In this document: positions 1-8,102 of the stretch, piece after piece
Numbering within the stretch: position 1 is the stretch's first letter
Layout of the letters: every line of letters starts with the position of its first letter
Assembly (NCBI GenBank): GCA_020060485.1
Contig: JAGVAB010000127.1
Span: 1-30,556, forward strand
DNA length: 30,556 nucleotides
Reading direction: 5' to 3'
Source of the DNA: Anaerolineales bacterium
GTDB taxonomy: Bacteria; Chloroflexota; Anaerolineae; Anaerolineales; Anaerolineaceae
Notes under the pieces: generated by a model
The model's input: the letters and a program-made list of their open reading frames with translations, nothing else
What the model was told of the DNA's origin: nothing
The model's database searches: none
Translations under genes and position numbers: made by a program

Positions 1-2793
1 GATGGATTCAGGATCGGAGATAATGATCGCATCCAGGTCGATGTATTTTGTGCCACCCGGGTGGCGCAGCACAACGGTGTGCGTGCCAGCGTCCATCAGC
101 GGGCTGTCCCAGCGGTTCTGGAAGGACAGGGCAGCGCTATACTGGTTGACGAGGATGGGCGTACCGCCATCAATGGTGATCTCGATGTTGCCGCGGCTGG
201 TGTAGCGGGTGAAGAGCAGGGACACCTGGCGGCCGGAAAAGGTCAATGTGGCGCTGGCAGCGGGGTTGTTGCTGTACTGGGTGCTGCCGCCGGAGGCGCG
301 GGCTTCGTTCCAGTTCGTCCAGTTGCCGGTGTAGACGATGTTGGGATCGCCGTTTTGATAGGTGCCGGGAACGACCGGAACAGGGGATTGGGCCGCAGCA
401 GAAGGCGAATTGGACAGAGCGGACATATTGGGTACTTCGTCCGAAGTACGCAGGGCAAAGAAATAGGTCTGACCGGGGTTGAGACCGGAGACGGTCATGG
501 ATTGAGGCGTGCCAGCGACCTGCGGAACGGGAGCGCCGGTGACGTTTGTGGCGGCGTCCCATTTGGCCTGTGAGTCAATGGCGCTGGAGGCATAGCGCAC
601 GAAGTAGGTGGTGGCGGTGCCAGTGTTGCCGTCATCACCGGGGGCGATCCAGTTGAGGTTCACCTGGCCGGTATTCGCGCCAGTGGCTGCGCTAAGGGCA
701 ACGGCTGCCGGCGCAGTGGTATCCGGTCTGGAGATGATGAAGGCGTCAAAGTCAATATAGTGACTGCCACCGGGGTGGAAGACTTCAATATAGTGGGGTC
801 CCTCCTCTAATATTGGGCTGTCCCAGCGGTTCTGGAAGGTCAGGGCAGCGCCATACTGGTTGACGAGGACGGGCGTGCCGCCATCAATGCTGATAGCGAT
901 GTTGCCGCGGGTGGTGTAACGAGTGAAGATCAAGGATGCCTGGCGGCCATTGAACCACAATTGGGCCCCGGCGTATTCTTCATTGGTGTATTGCGTGCTG
1001 CCGGCGGAGGCGCGGGCATCGTTCCAGTTTGTCCAGTTGCCCCAAGTATTTACGACGGGGTCTGTGTTTTCGTAGGTGCCGGGGCCAGGAGGCGTGTAAT
1101 AATTGACAGTTACGGTGTGATTGGTGAATGGCATGGTAACGATGTGAGGAGACATCCAGGTGCTATCATCGTCGGTGCCTTCCCAATTCCAAATGATCGA
1201 ATCAGCAGCAGGCTCTGCGTAGACCGTTATTTTTTCAAGTGGATTGTATTTTCCAACAGTATCACAATTCGGGGATTTGGTTGGGCTGGCAACCAGAGGG
1301 TCGCCGTTGCCGGTGTGATTTAGGGTTAGGGTCAGGCAAGGGGACTCGGTTTCAATGGCGTCCAGATCAACAGTACTGCCAGAGGCATGTTCCAGGCGGA
1401 CGGCATGTTCTCCGGCGGGGTAGTCAGCGCTGGTCCATATGGTTTGGTAACTGGTTGAACTATTGTATTGATTGATTGTCGCAGCAAGCGAGTTGTCAAC
1501 ATAGACATTCATTACACCACGGTTGGAAGCACCGGTATATCTTATCTTGAATGTACCGCCTGCGAATTTAAAGCTGGCGTAATTGCCTGTGGAAGCTGAA
1601 TAATGATTGTCGCCATTGTAGTAACTTGCGTTAGAACCAGTATTCCAACCGGCGCTATAAGTGATTTTGACATCATCATCGTTATGAATGCCTTTTTCCA
1701 GGATTTGTGGTTCCAGGTGAACGATGCTTACCGCATACATATTCATGCCAGAGTAGCTGCCCCCCCAGGTCATGGTGTGGGTGGAGTAATCCCAGGTGTC
1801 GTAGATGTACATGGTTTGGCCACTGTCGTTGTAGCCAATGCCGATCATGGTGTGCCCATGAACATGGAACATAACGGGATAGCCGGCGTTGATTTCTGCT
1901 TTATAATCTGCAAAATTAAATCCACCAGCCAAATCTGTTCTTTGTGTGTAACAATCGGTGACGGTGTACCCGCGGGCTTCGTAGAAATTTTTCACGCCAA
2001 CCGTGCCATCATCCGGGATGCCAAAACTTTCCATTTGATTGCATGTAAAAGGTCCCGGGTTGGTGCTCCATGTGTAAAAACTGGTGGAGCCATCGGGATT
2101 ACCGAAGTTGGATTGACTGGTTCGCATGTAATCGCCGAGGCTATCGCCGTAGCTGTGTTCTACCCAGTTGCCAATGAAGGGATCATTGTCAATATTGCCA
2201 AAGCCTCTCCAATAGTCATCGACATGGCCTTTGGTTGAGCGGCCATCCAATCCCTGGCGGGAGGCACTGAGCGGCATTTGCGCCCTGGTATCGCCATAAG
2301 AATCAATCCATGTGCCCCATGAGCTGTTATTCATGGGGACGACACCGTTATTGGTTGGACCGGTGTACATATTGGCGAAGAAAGTTCGATCATAGTACCC
2401 GGCAATCATTGCAGCTGAAGTCGCTGAACAGCCATGTGCCCAGGTGAAAGCAGGGACATTGCTGATGGTGTTGATTCCGGCTGCCAAATGCGGTTCGGGA
2501 AGATCGGCAACAGAGGTTCTGACATAGCCCTCAGGAGGTTGTGGCGGACTGCTAATGACAGTTCTGAGATATGTTTCTCCATTGATTGAGCCCGCTTCTT
2601 CGACCTCAAAATATGGCGTATCTTCAAGAGGCGGTGGAGGAGGGTCTGCTTCAGCTGACTGAATTTGAAATGCGTCGTCTGCAGTTGCAGCAGCGGGAAG
2701 ATCGCTTTGTGCAAAAGCAGCTGCCGGCGAGACAATGCTGAAGAGCATTGTCAGTGCAAGTGTGAGCGCAAGGAAATTTGCTTTTTTGGACAT
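1..2793 (-). CDS. Secreted C39-like cysteine peptidase with repeated binding modules (3' end beyond window)
   Basis: One frame stays open from the ATG at 2793 to the window edge (931 codons, no stop), so the C-terminus is missing. AAAAGGA (2803-2809) precedes the start. Residues 1-28 form a signal peptide ending AFA. Residues about 115-340 resemble a papain-fold C39-type peptidase: C122 in WAHGCSATSA, H314 in GHTMIGIGY and D332 in YDTWD give a Cys-His-Asp set. Then come a beta-rich module (about 369-480), a segment resembling InlB-type bacterial repeats (about 481-570), a second module (about 572-690), a fibronectin type III-like domain (about 692-800) and a third module (about 808-931). Modules 2 and 3 are close copies (NGRQASLIFTRYTTRGNI against SGRQVSLLFTRYTSRGNI). 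The modules look like carbohydrate- or surface-binding domains, but no ligand can be read. The protein is exported; the substrate is unknown. Confidence 0.85.
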   Translation of the reverse strand, partial: MSKKANFLALTLALTMLFSIVSPAAAFAQSDLPAAATADDAFQIQSAEADPPPPPLEDTPYFEVEEAGSINGETYLRTVISSPPQPPEGYVRTSVADLPEPHLAAGINTISNVPAFTWAHGCSATSAAMIAGYYDRTFFANMYTGPTNNGVVPMNNSSWGTWIDSYGDTRAQMPLSASRQGLDGRSTKGHVDDYWRGFGNIDNDPFIGNWVEHSYGDSLGDYMRTSQSNFGNPDGSTSFYTWSTNPGPFTCNQMESFGIPDDGTVGVKNFYEARGYTVTDCYTQRTDLAGGFNFADYKAEINAGYPVMFHVHGHTMIGIGYNDSGQTMYIYDTWDYSTHTMTWGGSYSGMNMYAVSIVHLEPQILEKGIHNDDDVKITYSAGWNTGSNASYYNGDNHYSASTGNYASFKFAGGTFKIRYTGASNRGVMNVYVDNSLAATINQYNSSTSYQTIWTSADYPAGEHAVRLEHASGSTVDLDAIETESPCLTLTLNHTGNGDPLVASPTKSPNCDTVGKYNPLEKITVYAEPAADSIIWNWEGTDDDSTWMSPHIVTMPFTNHTVTVNYYTPPGPGTYENTDPVVNTWGNWTNWNDARASAGSTQYTNEEYAGAQLWFNGRQASLIFTRYTTRGNIAISIDGGTPVLVNQYGAALTFQNRWDSPILEEGPHYIEVFHPGGSHYIDFDAFIISRPDTTAPAAVALSAATGANTGQVNLNWIAPGDDGNTGTATTYFVRYASSAIDSQAKWDAATNVTGAPVPQVAGTPQSMTVSGLNPGQTYFFALRTSDEVPNMSALSNSPSAAAQSPVPVVPGTYQNGDPNIVYTGNWTNWNEARASGGSTQYSNNPAASATLTFSGRQVSLLFTRYTSRGNIEITIDGGTPILVNQYSAALSFQNRWDSPLMDAGTHTVVLRHPGGTKYIDLDAIIISDPESI
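101..327 (-). repeat. Intragenic direct repeat, copy A
   Basis: This stretch recurs at 815-1041 with a constant offset of 714 bases (238 codons). By eye, the blocks 101-214 and 274-327 are nearly identical in DNA to their counterparts, with a more divergent middle part. It encodes the core of the third binding module of the C39-like protein. Confidence 0.85.
815..1041 (-). repeat. Intragenic direct repeat, copy B
   Basis: Partner of 101-327, same orientation, encoding the core of the second binding module. Similarity at DNA level, and not only protein level, points to recent duplication or gene conversion inside the gene. Confidence 0.85.
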
Positions 2794-3355
2794 GCGGTGA
2801 ATTCCTTTTAGAAAATGAATAGAAATTTTAGACGATGTTTGATTGGAGGAAAAGTTCTACAATCAGGGATGATGCATTTGTGACAGGAGAAGCAAGTAAA
2901 TGCCTTGATGGTTGCAGCAGTATGACAAAAGATGGAGAGATGGTTTTTGGGTACTGCCTTTTGTTCCCATTCATTTGTTTGATTCAGAAACCCCGTTTGA
3001 CTGGAGGAAGAAAAGGAACTGGTGAACAGATATGGCTGATAATACAATGAAGCAAGGATTTGGAAGAGATTAAATCTCCGAATCGCTTGATACTGTTTAT
3101 CGAGAATATTGTTTTTGGCTGGTTTTGATTTAGTAAATTACCCCCATTCGTTTGATGGGTTTGAAAAATTTTGATGGTGAGCAAATGGGAATCTGATTTA
3201 CTGAGATCAGATCACACATTGGGAAAAATTAAGCACAACATTCAGGTAATTTGCAAATAATTTTCCTCGCAATTTATACCAGAGATCTTCATGTTTGTAT
3301 CATAACGCATGGTTAAAAAAATTGATAAGTCATCGACATAGACTTTTGTACTGTG
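2794..3355. other. AT-rich intergenic region of 562 bases
   Basis: It lies between the stop of the hydrogenase large subunit and the start of the C39-like gene, both on the minus strand. It is clearly richer in A/T than the genes on either side. It must hold the promoter of the C39-like gene, but I cannot identify one convincingly. One perfect 7-base inverted repeat (ATCTGAT, 8-base loop, ATCAGAT) lies at 3191-3212 without a T-run. Short frames on both strands look spurious. Confidence 0.6.
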
Positions 3356-4669
3356 TTATTGCGTGGCGCAGGCGATGCAAGGGTCAAAGGCGCGCACCAC
3401 CCGGCCCACAGCCCGTTCCAGTTCCAGGTTGATCTGATCGGTGTGAATGTAGCGGTTGGCGGCTACGGTCAGGGCGCGTTCAATGGCCAGCATGTTGTGC
3501 ACGGTGGGAATGACGAACTCGGCGCTGGCGATCTTGCCTTTGTGGATCGTATAGTGGTGGATGAGGGGGCCGCGCGGCGCTTCCACCAGACCATACCCTT
3601 CGCCATCCAGCGGGGTATAGGATACGTGCGTCTCCTGCTGGTCAAGAGGTTCCTCCAGCATCTCGATGGCCCGTTCAAAGGCGTAGACCAGTTCTATGCC
3701 GCGGCACAGATCGAAAAGCAGAATGGGATGGGCCGGTTTGCCAAATTCTGCTTGCAGACGCTGTAAATAGCCATCTGCCAGCGGAGTACCCAGGGTGTTC
3801 ACCATGTTCATGCGGGCCAGGCTGTTGGCGCGCAGGACATTTCCTTGGTAGTTGCTCTGTCCGGCATAACTATAGTTTGTGTCTTCGTAGCTCAAAAAAC
3901 TGCGGAAATCGTGAACAGGGAAGGTTTCCACAATATTACCTTCGGGTCCCAGGATGCGGATGGAGTCATTGTTCAGATCGGGCTTGTAGTTCGATGTGGA
4001 GGCAATATAGTATGCCGGGGCATCATCTCCCCAGGTGCCGAGGCGCGCGCGCATTTGCATGGACATTTCCCAGTATTCATCCACCAGTTGGCAGGTGCGG
4101 GGCAGCATTTCTTTCAGTCGGGCGAGCATCTGGTCGGCGCTTTGGCGGGTGATGCCGCTGGTGATACCGCCAATAACGGCTTTGATGGGGTGAATGAACT
4201 GACCGCCAGCCAGGGAGATGAGATCGGTGCCGATCTTGCGCACTCGCAGAGCGCTTTGGGCAATGTTGAACTGCTGCTCGCGGGAGGCTTCTTCAGGGCT
4301 GAGGTGAAAGATGCTGTCCACACCCATGCGGTCAGGCATGGTAAAGATGAACAGGGATGTGGCCTGATTCTGGATCAGTTGCCCCAGCAAGAGCAGGGAG
4401 CGAATCTTCTGGGCCAGGGGAGGCGGGGTAACGCCAAAGGCATCTTCCAGAGCTTTGACTGCGGCGACATGGTGGGCGGTGGAACACACTCCGCAAATAC
4501 GGGGGGTGATGACGGGCATTTGCTCGGCGGGGACACCCTGCACAAAGTACTGGAATCCGCGCAATTCGGTGGCCTGGAAGTGGGCGGTTACGACTTCGCC
4601 GGCCTGAACTTCGATCACAACACGGGCATGGCCTTCGATACGGCTGATGGGGAAGATCAATGTGGTCAT
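3356..4669 (-). CDS. [NiFe] hydrogenase large (catalytic) subunit, group 3-like, lacking the C-terminal extension
   Basis: A 437-residue protein that should carry the Ni-Fe centre of a cytoplasmic hydrogenase. The L1 motif is RICGVCSTAH (C59, C62, H66), and RIEGHARV (10-17) is the usual N-terminal signature. The L2 motif is DPCIAC (C431, C434), so all four metal-binding Cys are present. The protein ends DPCIACATQ followed by TAA. The family normally reads DPCxxCxxH and then an extension removed by a maturation endopeptidase. Here His is replaced by Gln and no extension follows. The start is 2 bases from the stop of the small-subunit gene, so the two are co-transcribed. No diaphorase, F420 or heterodisulfide reductase subunit lies nearby, so the electron partner is unknown. 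Group 3 is inferred from the short, soluble pair. Confidence 0.92.
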   Translation of the reverse strand: MTTLIFPISRIEGHARVVIEVQAGEVVTAHFQATELRGFQYFVQGVPAEQMPVITPRICGVCSTAHHVAAVKALEDAFGVTPPPLAQKIRSLLLLGQLIQNQATSLFIFTMPDRMGVDSIFHLSPEEASREQQFNIAQSALRVRKIGTDLISLAGGQFIHPIKAVIGGITSGITRQSADQMLARLKEMLPRTCQLVDEYWEMSMQMRARLGTWGDDAPAYYIASTSNYKPDLNNDSIRILGPEGNIVETFPVHDFRSFLSYEDTNYSYAGQSNYQGNVLRANSLARMNMVNTLGTPLADGYLQRLQAEFGKPAHPILLFDLCRGIELVYAFERAIEMLEEPLDQQETHVSYTPLDGEGYGLVEAPRGPLIHHYTIHKGKIASAEFVIPTVHNMLAIERALTVAANRYIHTDQINLELERAVGRVVRAFDPCIACATQ

Positions 4670-4671
4670 GG

Positions 4672-5535
4672 TCAGAGCACCTTTTCTTTGGGACGCGGCG
4701 TTTTCCTGGTTTGATCGTAATCGGAAAATTGAAAGAGGAAGAGGGACAACTGCGGAGAGCGCAGCGTTCTTTGGATCTCCTCTGGCGGGACATTGGTCAT
4801 TTTTTCAAAGACGCGTTGAATACTTTCCAACCAGACAGCGGATTCTTTCTCAATGAAGGCGTCTGAAGGACCACGGCAGCCAACGCAGGGGTGACCGGGT
4901 CGGGTGCAGAGGGCGCGGCAACCACCACGGGTGGAGGTGCCAACACATGGATAGCCCTGGTTGATGAGACAGATGTCGGGTGATTCTTCCCTGGCCTGGA
5001 ACCCAATGAAATGGTCGGGCTTCTGATCAGTCAGTTTTTTGCGACCGCATTCCTGGCATACTGTTTTTGATGCCTTGAAATCTGACTGTTCAAGCAGGAG
5101 AGCCATGAAAAGTTCGGGCGTTGGCGGGCAGCCAGGAAGGTAACAATCAACTTCTACAAAGGAATCGATTGGCTGGCTGCGGGGCAAGAGGCGCGGCAGG
5201 TGGATGCGCTCCTCCTGTGAAAGAAAGACGGCGCGCACATCATCGCGGTTGCCAAGGTTGGCCACTCCGCCAGAGATGGCACAGGTGCCGACGGCTACAA
5301 TTTTTTTGGCTCTTTTGACAGCCTGGCGCAGATGATGGATGTCTTCATTATTGCGTACGCCGCCGCTTACCAGAAGCACATCCACTTCGGGGACTTTATA
5401 TGCAGAAACGACCAGGGGCATGTATGCCAGATGGTATTGGTCAACCCATTCATCAGCGTTCAGGAGGGACACTTCACAACCAGCGCAGCCAGAAAGCTGC
5501 AACACGGCGAATTGGGGCATGGATTGCTGATCCAT
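4672..5535 (-). CDS. [NiFe] hydrogenase small subunit (iron-sulfur)
   Basis: A 287-residue electron-transfer subunit related to the 20-kDa subunit of complex I and to MvhG/HoxY proteins. Proximal-cluster Cys: C17 and C20 in LSGCAGCEVSLL, C85 in VGTCAISGG, C131/C136 in CYLPGCPPTPE. The C-terminal half has C160, C163, C189, C197, C206, C210, C217 and C220, enough for two further clusters. That makes it longer than a minimal HoxY-like subunit. There is no Tat signal or membrane anchor, so it is cytoplasmic. AAAGGA lies 6 bases before the ATG. It precedes the large-subunit gene by 2 bases and follows the PK_C-like gene by 75 bases. The last 40 residues or so are not recognisable. Confidence 0.9.
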   Translation of the reverse strand: MDQQSMPQFAVLQLSGCAGCEVSLLNADEWVDQYHLAYMPLVVSAYKVPEVDVLLVSGGVRNNEDIHHLRQAVKRAKKIVAVGTCAISGGVANLGNRDDVRAVFLSQEERIHLPRLLPRSQPIDSFVEVDCYLPGCPPTPELFMALLLEQSDFKASKTVCQECGRKKLTDQKPDHFIGFQAREESPDICLINQGYPCVGTSTRGGCRALCTRPGHPCVGCRGPSDAFIEKESAVWLESIQRVFEKMTNVPPEEIQRTLRSPQLSLFLFQFSDYDQTRKTPRPKEKVL

Positions 5536-5610
5536 AACGTATCCTTTGGGGTATTTCAGTGAGCGTGCGGAGTAATTTATTCCAGTGAAGCTGGCACTCT
5601 CAAATAATTT

Positions 5611-6201
5611 TCATTGGAATTGCGGGTGCTCAGGAGCTGGGCGGCAAATGGTTTCCACAACCCTGATATCAAAGAAGTTGTACGTATTCACTGGAAGAAC
5701 TACTGCGGCCAGGTCTGCGCCCTGACCGGTACCAGCCACAGTGATGACAGGCTTCTTGCAGTCCAACAGGCCCGCATCGGCGGCCATAATGGCGATCTCG
5801 ACGATGACCTTCATACCTTGCTGGAAGATGCGCAGGGTGTTGGCAATGATCTCATCGCTTTCAATGCCGCCAAGCTGTTTGCGCACGGCGCGGTTGACCC
5901 CGCCGAGGGCATGCTGACAGGTGAGGATGGTCACTCCGGCTGCTTCCAGGGCGGCGCGGTTTTCAGGGGTCAATTCCTGGGTGTTTTCGCTCCTGAAACC
6001 GGCGGCATGGGAGACGGCAATCAGCCTTTTGCCTGGCAACATCTTGGCAGCCTGGACGGCAGTTTCGCCTGAGGTGGTGGCTACCAGGATGGTTTTGATG
6101 TTGAGCTGGTCTGCACGCTGGGAGACCAGTTGCAGTGTACGCTGGGTATTAAGTTTTCCGGGCTGTGAAAAATAAATTGCGGCTGCTGAAATTTCTTGCA
6201 T
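5611..6201 (-). CDS. Pyruvate kinase C-terminal (alpha/beta) domain-like protein
   Basis: A 196-residue protein resembling the stand-alone pyruvate kinase C-terminal domain family (COG1751-like), which lacks the TIM-barrel catalytic domain. Visible features are KTILVATTSGETAVQAAKML near the N-terminus, a Gly-rich stretch VAGTGQGADLAAVV and ETICRPAPEHP at the end. The start at 6201 is preferred because GGAGAGGA (6204-6211) lies 2 bases before it; an in-frame ATG at 6255 falls inside a strong hairpin and has no ribosome binding site. The gene is the first of a unit with the hydrogenase subunits. Biochemical function is unknown in this family; the fold suggests nucleotide or phospho-ligand binding. 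A link to hydrogenase regulation is only inferred from position. Confidence 0.75.
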   Translation of the reverse strand: MQEISAAAIYFSQPGKLNTQRTLQLVSQRADQLNIKTILVATTSGETAVQAAKMLPGKRLIAVSHAAGFRSENTQELTPENRAALEAAGVTILTCQHALGGVNRAVRKQLGGIESDEIIANTLRIFQQGMKVIVEIAIMAADAGLLDCKKPVITVAGTGQGADLAAVVLPVNTYNFFDIRVVETICRPAPEHPQFQ

Positions 6202-6235
6202 GATCCTCTCCGTCTTGTCAAGAATTAAAGGGAAT

Positions 6236-6264
6236 TTCCGTGGGATGGATTGCATCCCACGGAA
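6236..6264 (-). terminator. Perfect 12-base-pair hairpin, probable terminator of the DUF4349 gene
   Basis: TTCCGTGGGATG (6236-6247) and CATCCCACGGAA (6253-6264) are perfectly complementary around a 5-base loop. It lies 26 bases beyond the DUF4349 stop and 35 bases before the PK_C-like start. The minus-strand downstream sequence is only moderately T-rich, so termination may be partial, or the hairpin may stabilise an mRNA end. Confidence 0.6.
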
Positions 6265-6289
6265 CTGTTATCGGGCATTGAAGCGGCGA

Positions 6290-7252
6290 TCATTCTGACG
6301 ATGTATTACCATCCTGCTGGGTTGCTTTCTTTGCTTTTTGTTTGTTGCTGCGGCGGGCGAAGAAGCGAATCACCAGCCAAATGGGCACAAAGATGATGGC
6401 CAGTACCGGCAGGATGAAGATGACAATCCAGATCAGGGCAGATACGATGAACTTGAGGGCGTTGATCAGCGCCTGGGCGGCGTCCCGGGCGATGCCTTGT
6501 GGTTGCCAAGTGCCGATGGTAAGCGGCTGGACAGCCTCCTGAGACTGGATCGTGACCGATATGGCAGACAAGCGGGAAGCCTCGTCGTAGTAATTGATCT
6601 GCCCTTTCAGAACTTCAATTTCCTGCTGTACCTGCACCAACTGGTTATAGACCTTTAGAACATCTTCGGTTTTGTAGGCTTCTTCCATGATCTTCTGCAA
6701 TTGATCGGCAGTATTTTCAAGGTTGCGCAGGCGGGACTTGAGGTCGGTGTATTCGCGGGTAACATCCTCGCCGGTGACGGTCTCGTTGAGGATGTCATTT
6801 TTGGGGTCATCGACCAAGGCCTTGATCCGATCCAGGCTGCTGGTCAGGCTTTGGGCAGGTACGCGGATGGTGATGTTGGCAGCAGGCACCTCGACGCCAT
6901 TTGAAGTAACAGTTTTGTAAAGATAAGAATTGACCACAAAACCACCCAGGTCTTCGGCCATTTTGGTGATGTAGTCCATCGCCTCGGCGGGTTCGGCCAC
7001 AACGATCGACAGATCGGCATTTTTGATGACGATGCGTTCAACGGCGGCCTGGTTTACATTGGGGGCAAAAGAGGACGGACTTTCGTAATCATTTTGCACG
7101 GTGCTGCCTTCAAATGCAGGCAGGGGAGCGGCAGGTGCTTGGGCGACTGCGCTATCCATCATGCTCATCTCGGAAGACATTTTGGCGGCAGGCGCACAGC
7201 TTGCCAGGAGAACGGACAGCAAAACAAACAGGGTCAAGATTAGCTTCTTCAT
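6290..7252 (-). CDS. DUF4349 domain lipoprotein
   Basis: A 320-residue lipoprotein. The N-terminus is a hydrophobic signal ending in lipobox LASC (C19). The DUF4349 region starts near RIVIKNADLSIVV and includes a long, charged, probably coiled-coil stretch (DLKSRLRNLENTADQL through VQVQQEIEVLKGQI). A C-terminal membrane helix (LIWIVIFILPVLAIIFVPIW) is followed by a basic tail RFFARRSNKQKAKK that should be cytoplasmic. It is thus anchored at both ends, with the main domain outside. AGAGGAAAAGAAA precedes the ATG. The molecular role of DUF4349 is not established. The gene is flanked by hairpins on both sides, so it is probably monocistronic. Confidence 0.85.
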   Translation of the reverse strand: MKKLILTLFVLLSVLLASCAPAAKMSSEMSMMDSAVAQAPAAPLPAFEGSTVQNDYESPSSFAPNVNQAAVERIVIKNADLSIVVAEPAEAMDYITKMAEDLGGFVVNSYLYKTVTSNGVEVPAANITIRVPAQSLTSSLDRIKALVDDPKNDILNETVTGEDVTREYTDLKSRLRNLENTADQLQKIMEEAYKTEDVLKVYNQLVQVQQEIEVLKGQINYYDEASRLSAISVTIQSQEAVQPLTIGTWQPQGIARDAAQALINALKFIVSALIWIVIFILPVLAIIFVPIWLVIRFFARRSNKQKAKKATQQDGNTSSE

Positions 7253-7295
7253 TTTCTTTTCCTCTTTCGTGAACGACTATAGCATAGCTGATCTA

Positions 7296-7301
7296 ATTAT
7301 A
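7296..7301 (-). promoter_or_regulatory. TATAAT -10-like element upstream of the DUF4349 gene
   Basis: An exact TATAAT on the minus strand, 44 bases before the ATG and just after the preceding terminator. No good -35 box is visible; the correct position overlaps the T-run of the terminator. Confidence 0.35.
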
Positions 7302-7313
7302 GAACGTTTGCAG

Positions 7314-7344
7314 AAATAAAAAAGTTCCCATGACCGGGAACTTT
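7314..7344 (-). terminator. Rho-independent terminator closing the coaX-coaBC operon
   Basis: On the minus strand AAAGTTCCC, a 6-base loop and GGGAACTTT form a perfect 9-base-pair stem running into a T-rich tract (TTTTTTATTT). It lies 21 bases beyond the stop of the metallophosphoesterase gene. Confidence 0.88.
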
Positions 7345-7364
7345 GAGATTTGCCCAATGCAATT

Positions 7365-8099
7365 TTACCAACCGTCATCCAGGCGCATGGCATGGCGTTC
7401 CGGCAATCCGTGGGCGAGGATGCGCTGCTGCACGGAAGCTATGTCATAAGCCACGCGGTGAGCTTCCCAAATATTGGTCTCGGTGTTGAAGATGGCATAG
7501 GCGGCGCGGGCATCCTGGTCACGCGGCTGGCCTACAGAACCGGGGTTGATGATCATCCTGTTCTCGAGAATGATGTTGGTATCGCTTTTGATCAATTCCC
7601 AACTGATCTTCTGGGTGGCATTGTCTTCTTTCCAAAGGAAGGAAAGGGGAAGATGGGTGTGACCGACAAAGCAAAACGGCGTATCAAAGTTGTTGAAGTT
7701 GATCGAAGCGGTGTAAAGATCCATCAAGTATTCCCAGGTGGGATTGCGAGGACTGCCATGCACCAGGGTTGCGTTTTCCATGACAAGCTTGTCGGGCAGT
7801 GATTTGAGGTATTCCAGGTTGTCCGGGGTAATGACAGACTGGGTCCATTCATTGGACAGGCGGGCATCACGATTGAAGGTGTTGATATCGATCTGCCCAA
7901 GCAGGGCGGCATCGTGATTACCCAGAATGCAACTGAAATTGGGGAGTGCCCGCAAGCGGGTGATGCATTCGTTGGGGTCAGGTCCGTAACCGACCAGGTC
8001 GCCGAGGCACCAGACTTGATCAATGGCGGGGGCATCGTCGAGGACTGCCTCGAGGGCTGCATAGTTGGCATGGATGTCAGAAATGATGAGGTTGCGCAT
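7365..8099 (-). CDS. Calcineurin-like metallophosphoesterase
   Basis: A 244-residue cytoplasmic enzyme with the full dinuclear-metal motif set: SDIHAN (D8, H10), GDLVGYGPDP (D34), GNHD (N61, H62), VHGSP (H114) and GHTH (H147, H149). The GDLVGYGPDPNE form is typical of the YfcE/ApaH-like Metallophos_2 group, which hydrolyses phosphodiesters or small phosphate esters; the actual substrate cannot be read. It starts 3 bases after the stop of the DUF3048 lipoprotein gene, is the last gene of the operon and is followed by a clear terminator. Confidence 0.88.
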   Translation of the reverse strand: MRNLIISDIHANYAALEAVLDDAPAIDQVWCLGDLVGYGPDPNECITRLRALPNFSCILGNHDAALLGQIDINTFNRDARLSNEWTQSVITPDNLEYLKSLPDKLVMENATLVHGSPRNPTWEYLMDLYTASINFNNFDTPFCFVGHTHLPLSFLWKEDNATQKISWELIKSDTNIILENRMIINPGSVGQPRDQDARAAYAIFNTETNIWEAHRVAYDIASVQQRILAHGLPERHAMRLDDGW

Positions 8100-8102
8100 A
8101 GT

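Noticed and set aside
2808..3047. 79-codon minus-strand frame with several Cys upstream of the C39-like gene
   Set aside because: No ribosome binding site or family resemblance, and it lies in AT-rich intergenic sequence where its promoter region is expected.
3845..4714. Plus-strand frame of 289 codons opposite the hydrogenase large subunit
   Set aside because: Shadow of a clear hydrogenase gene.
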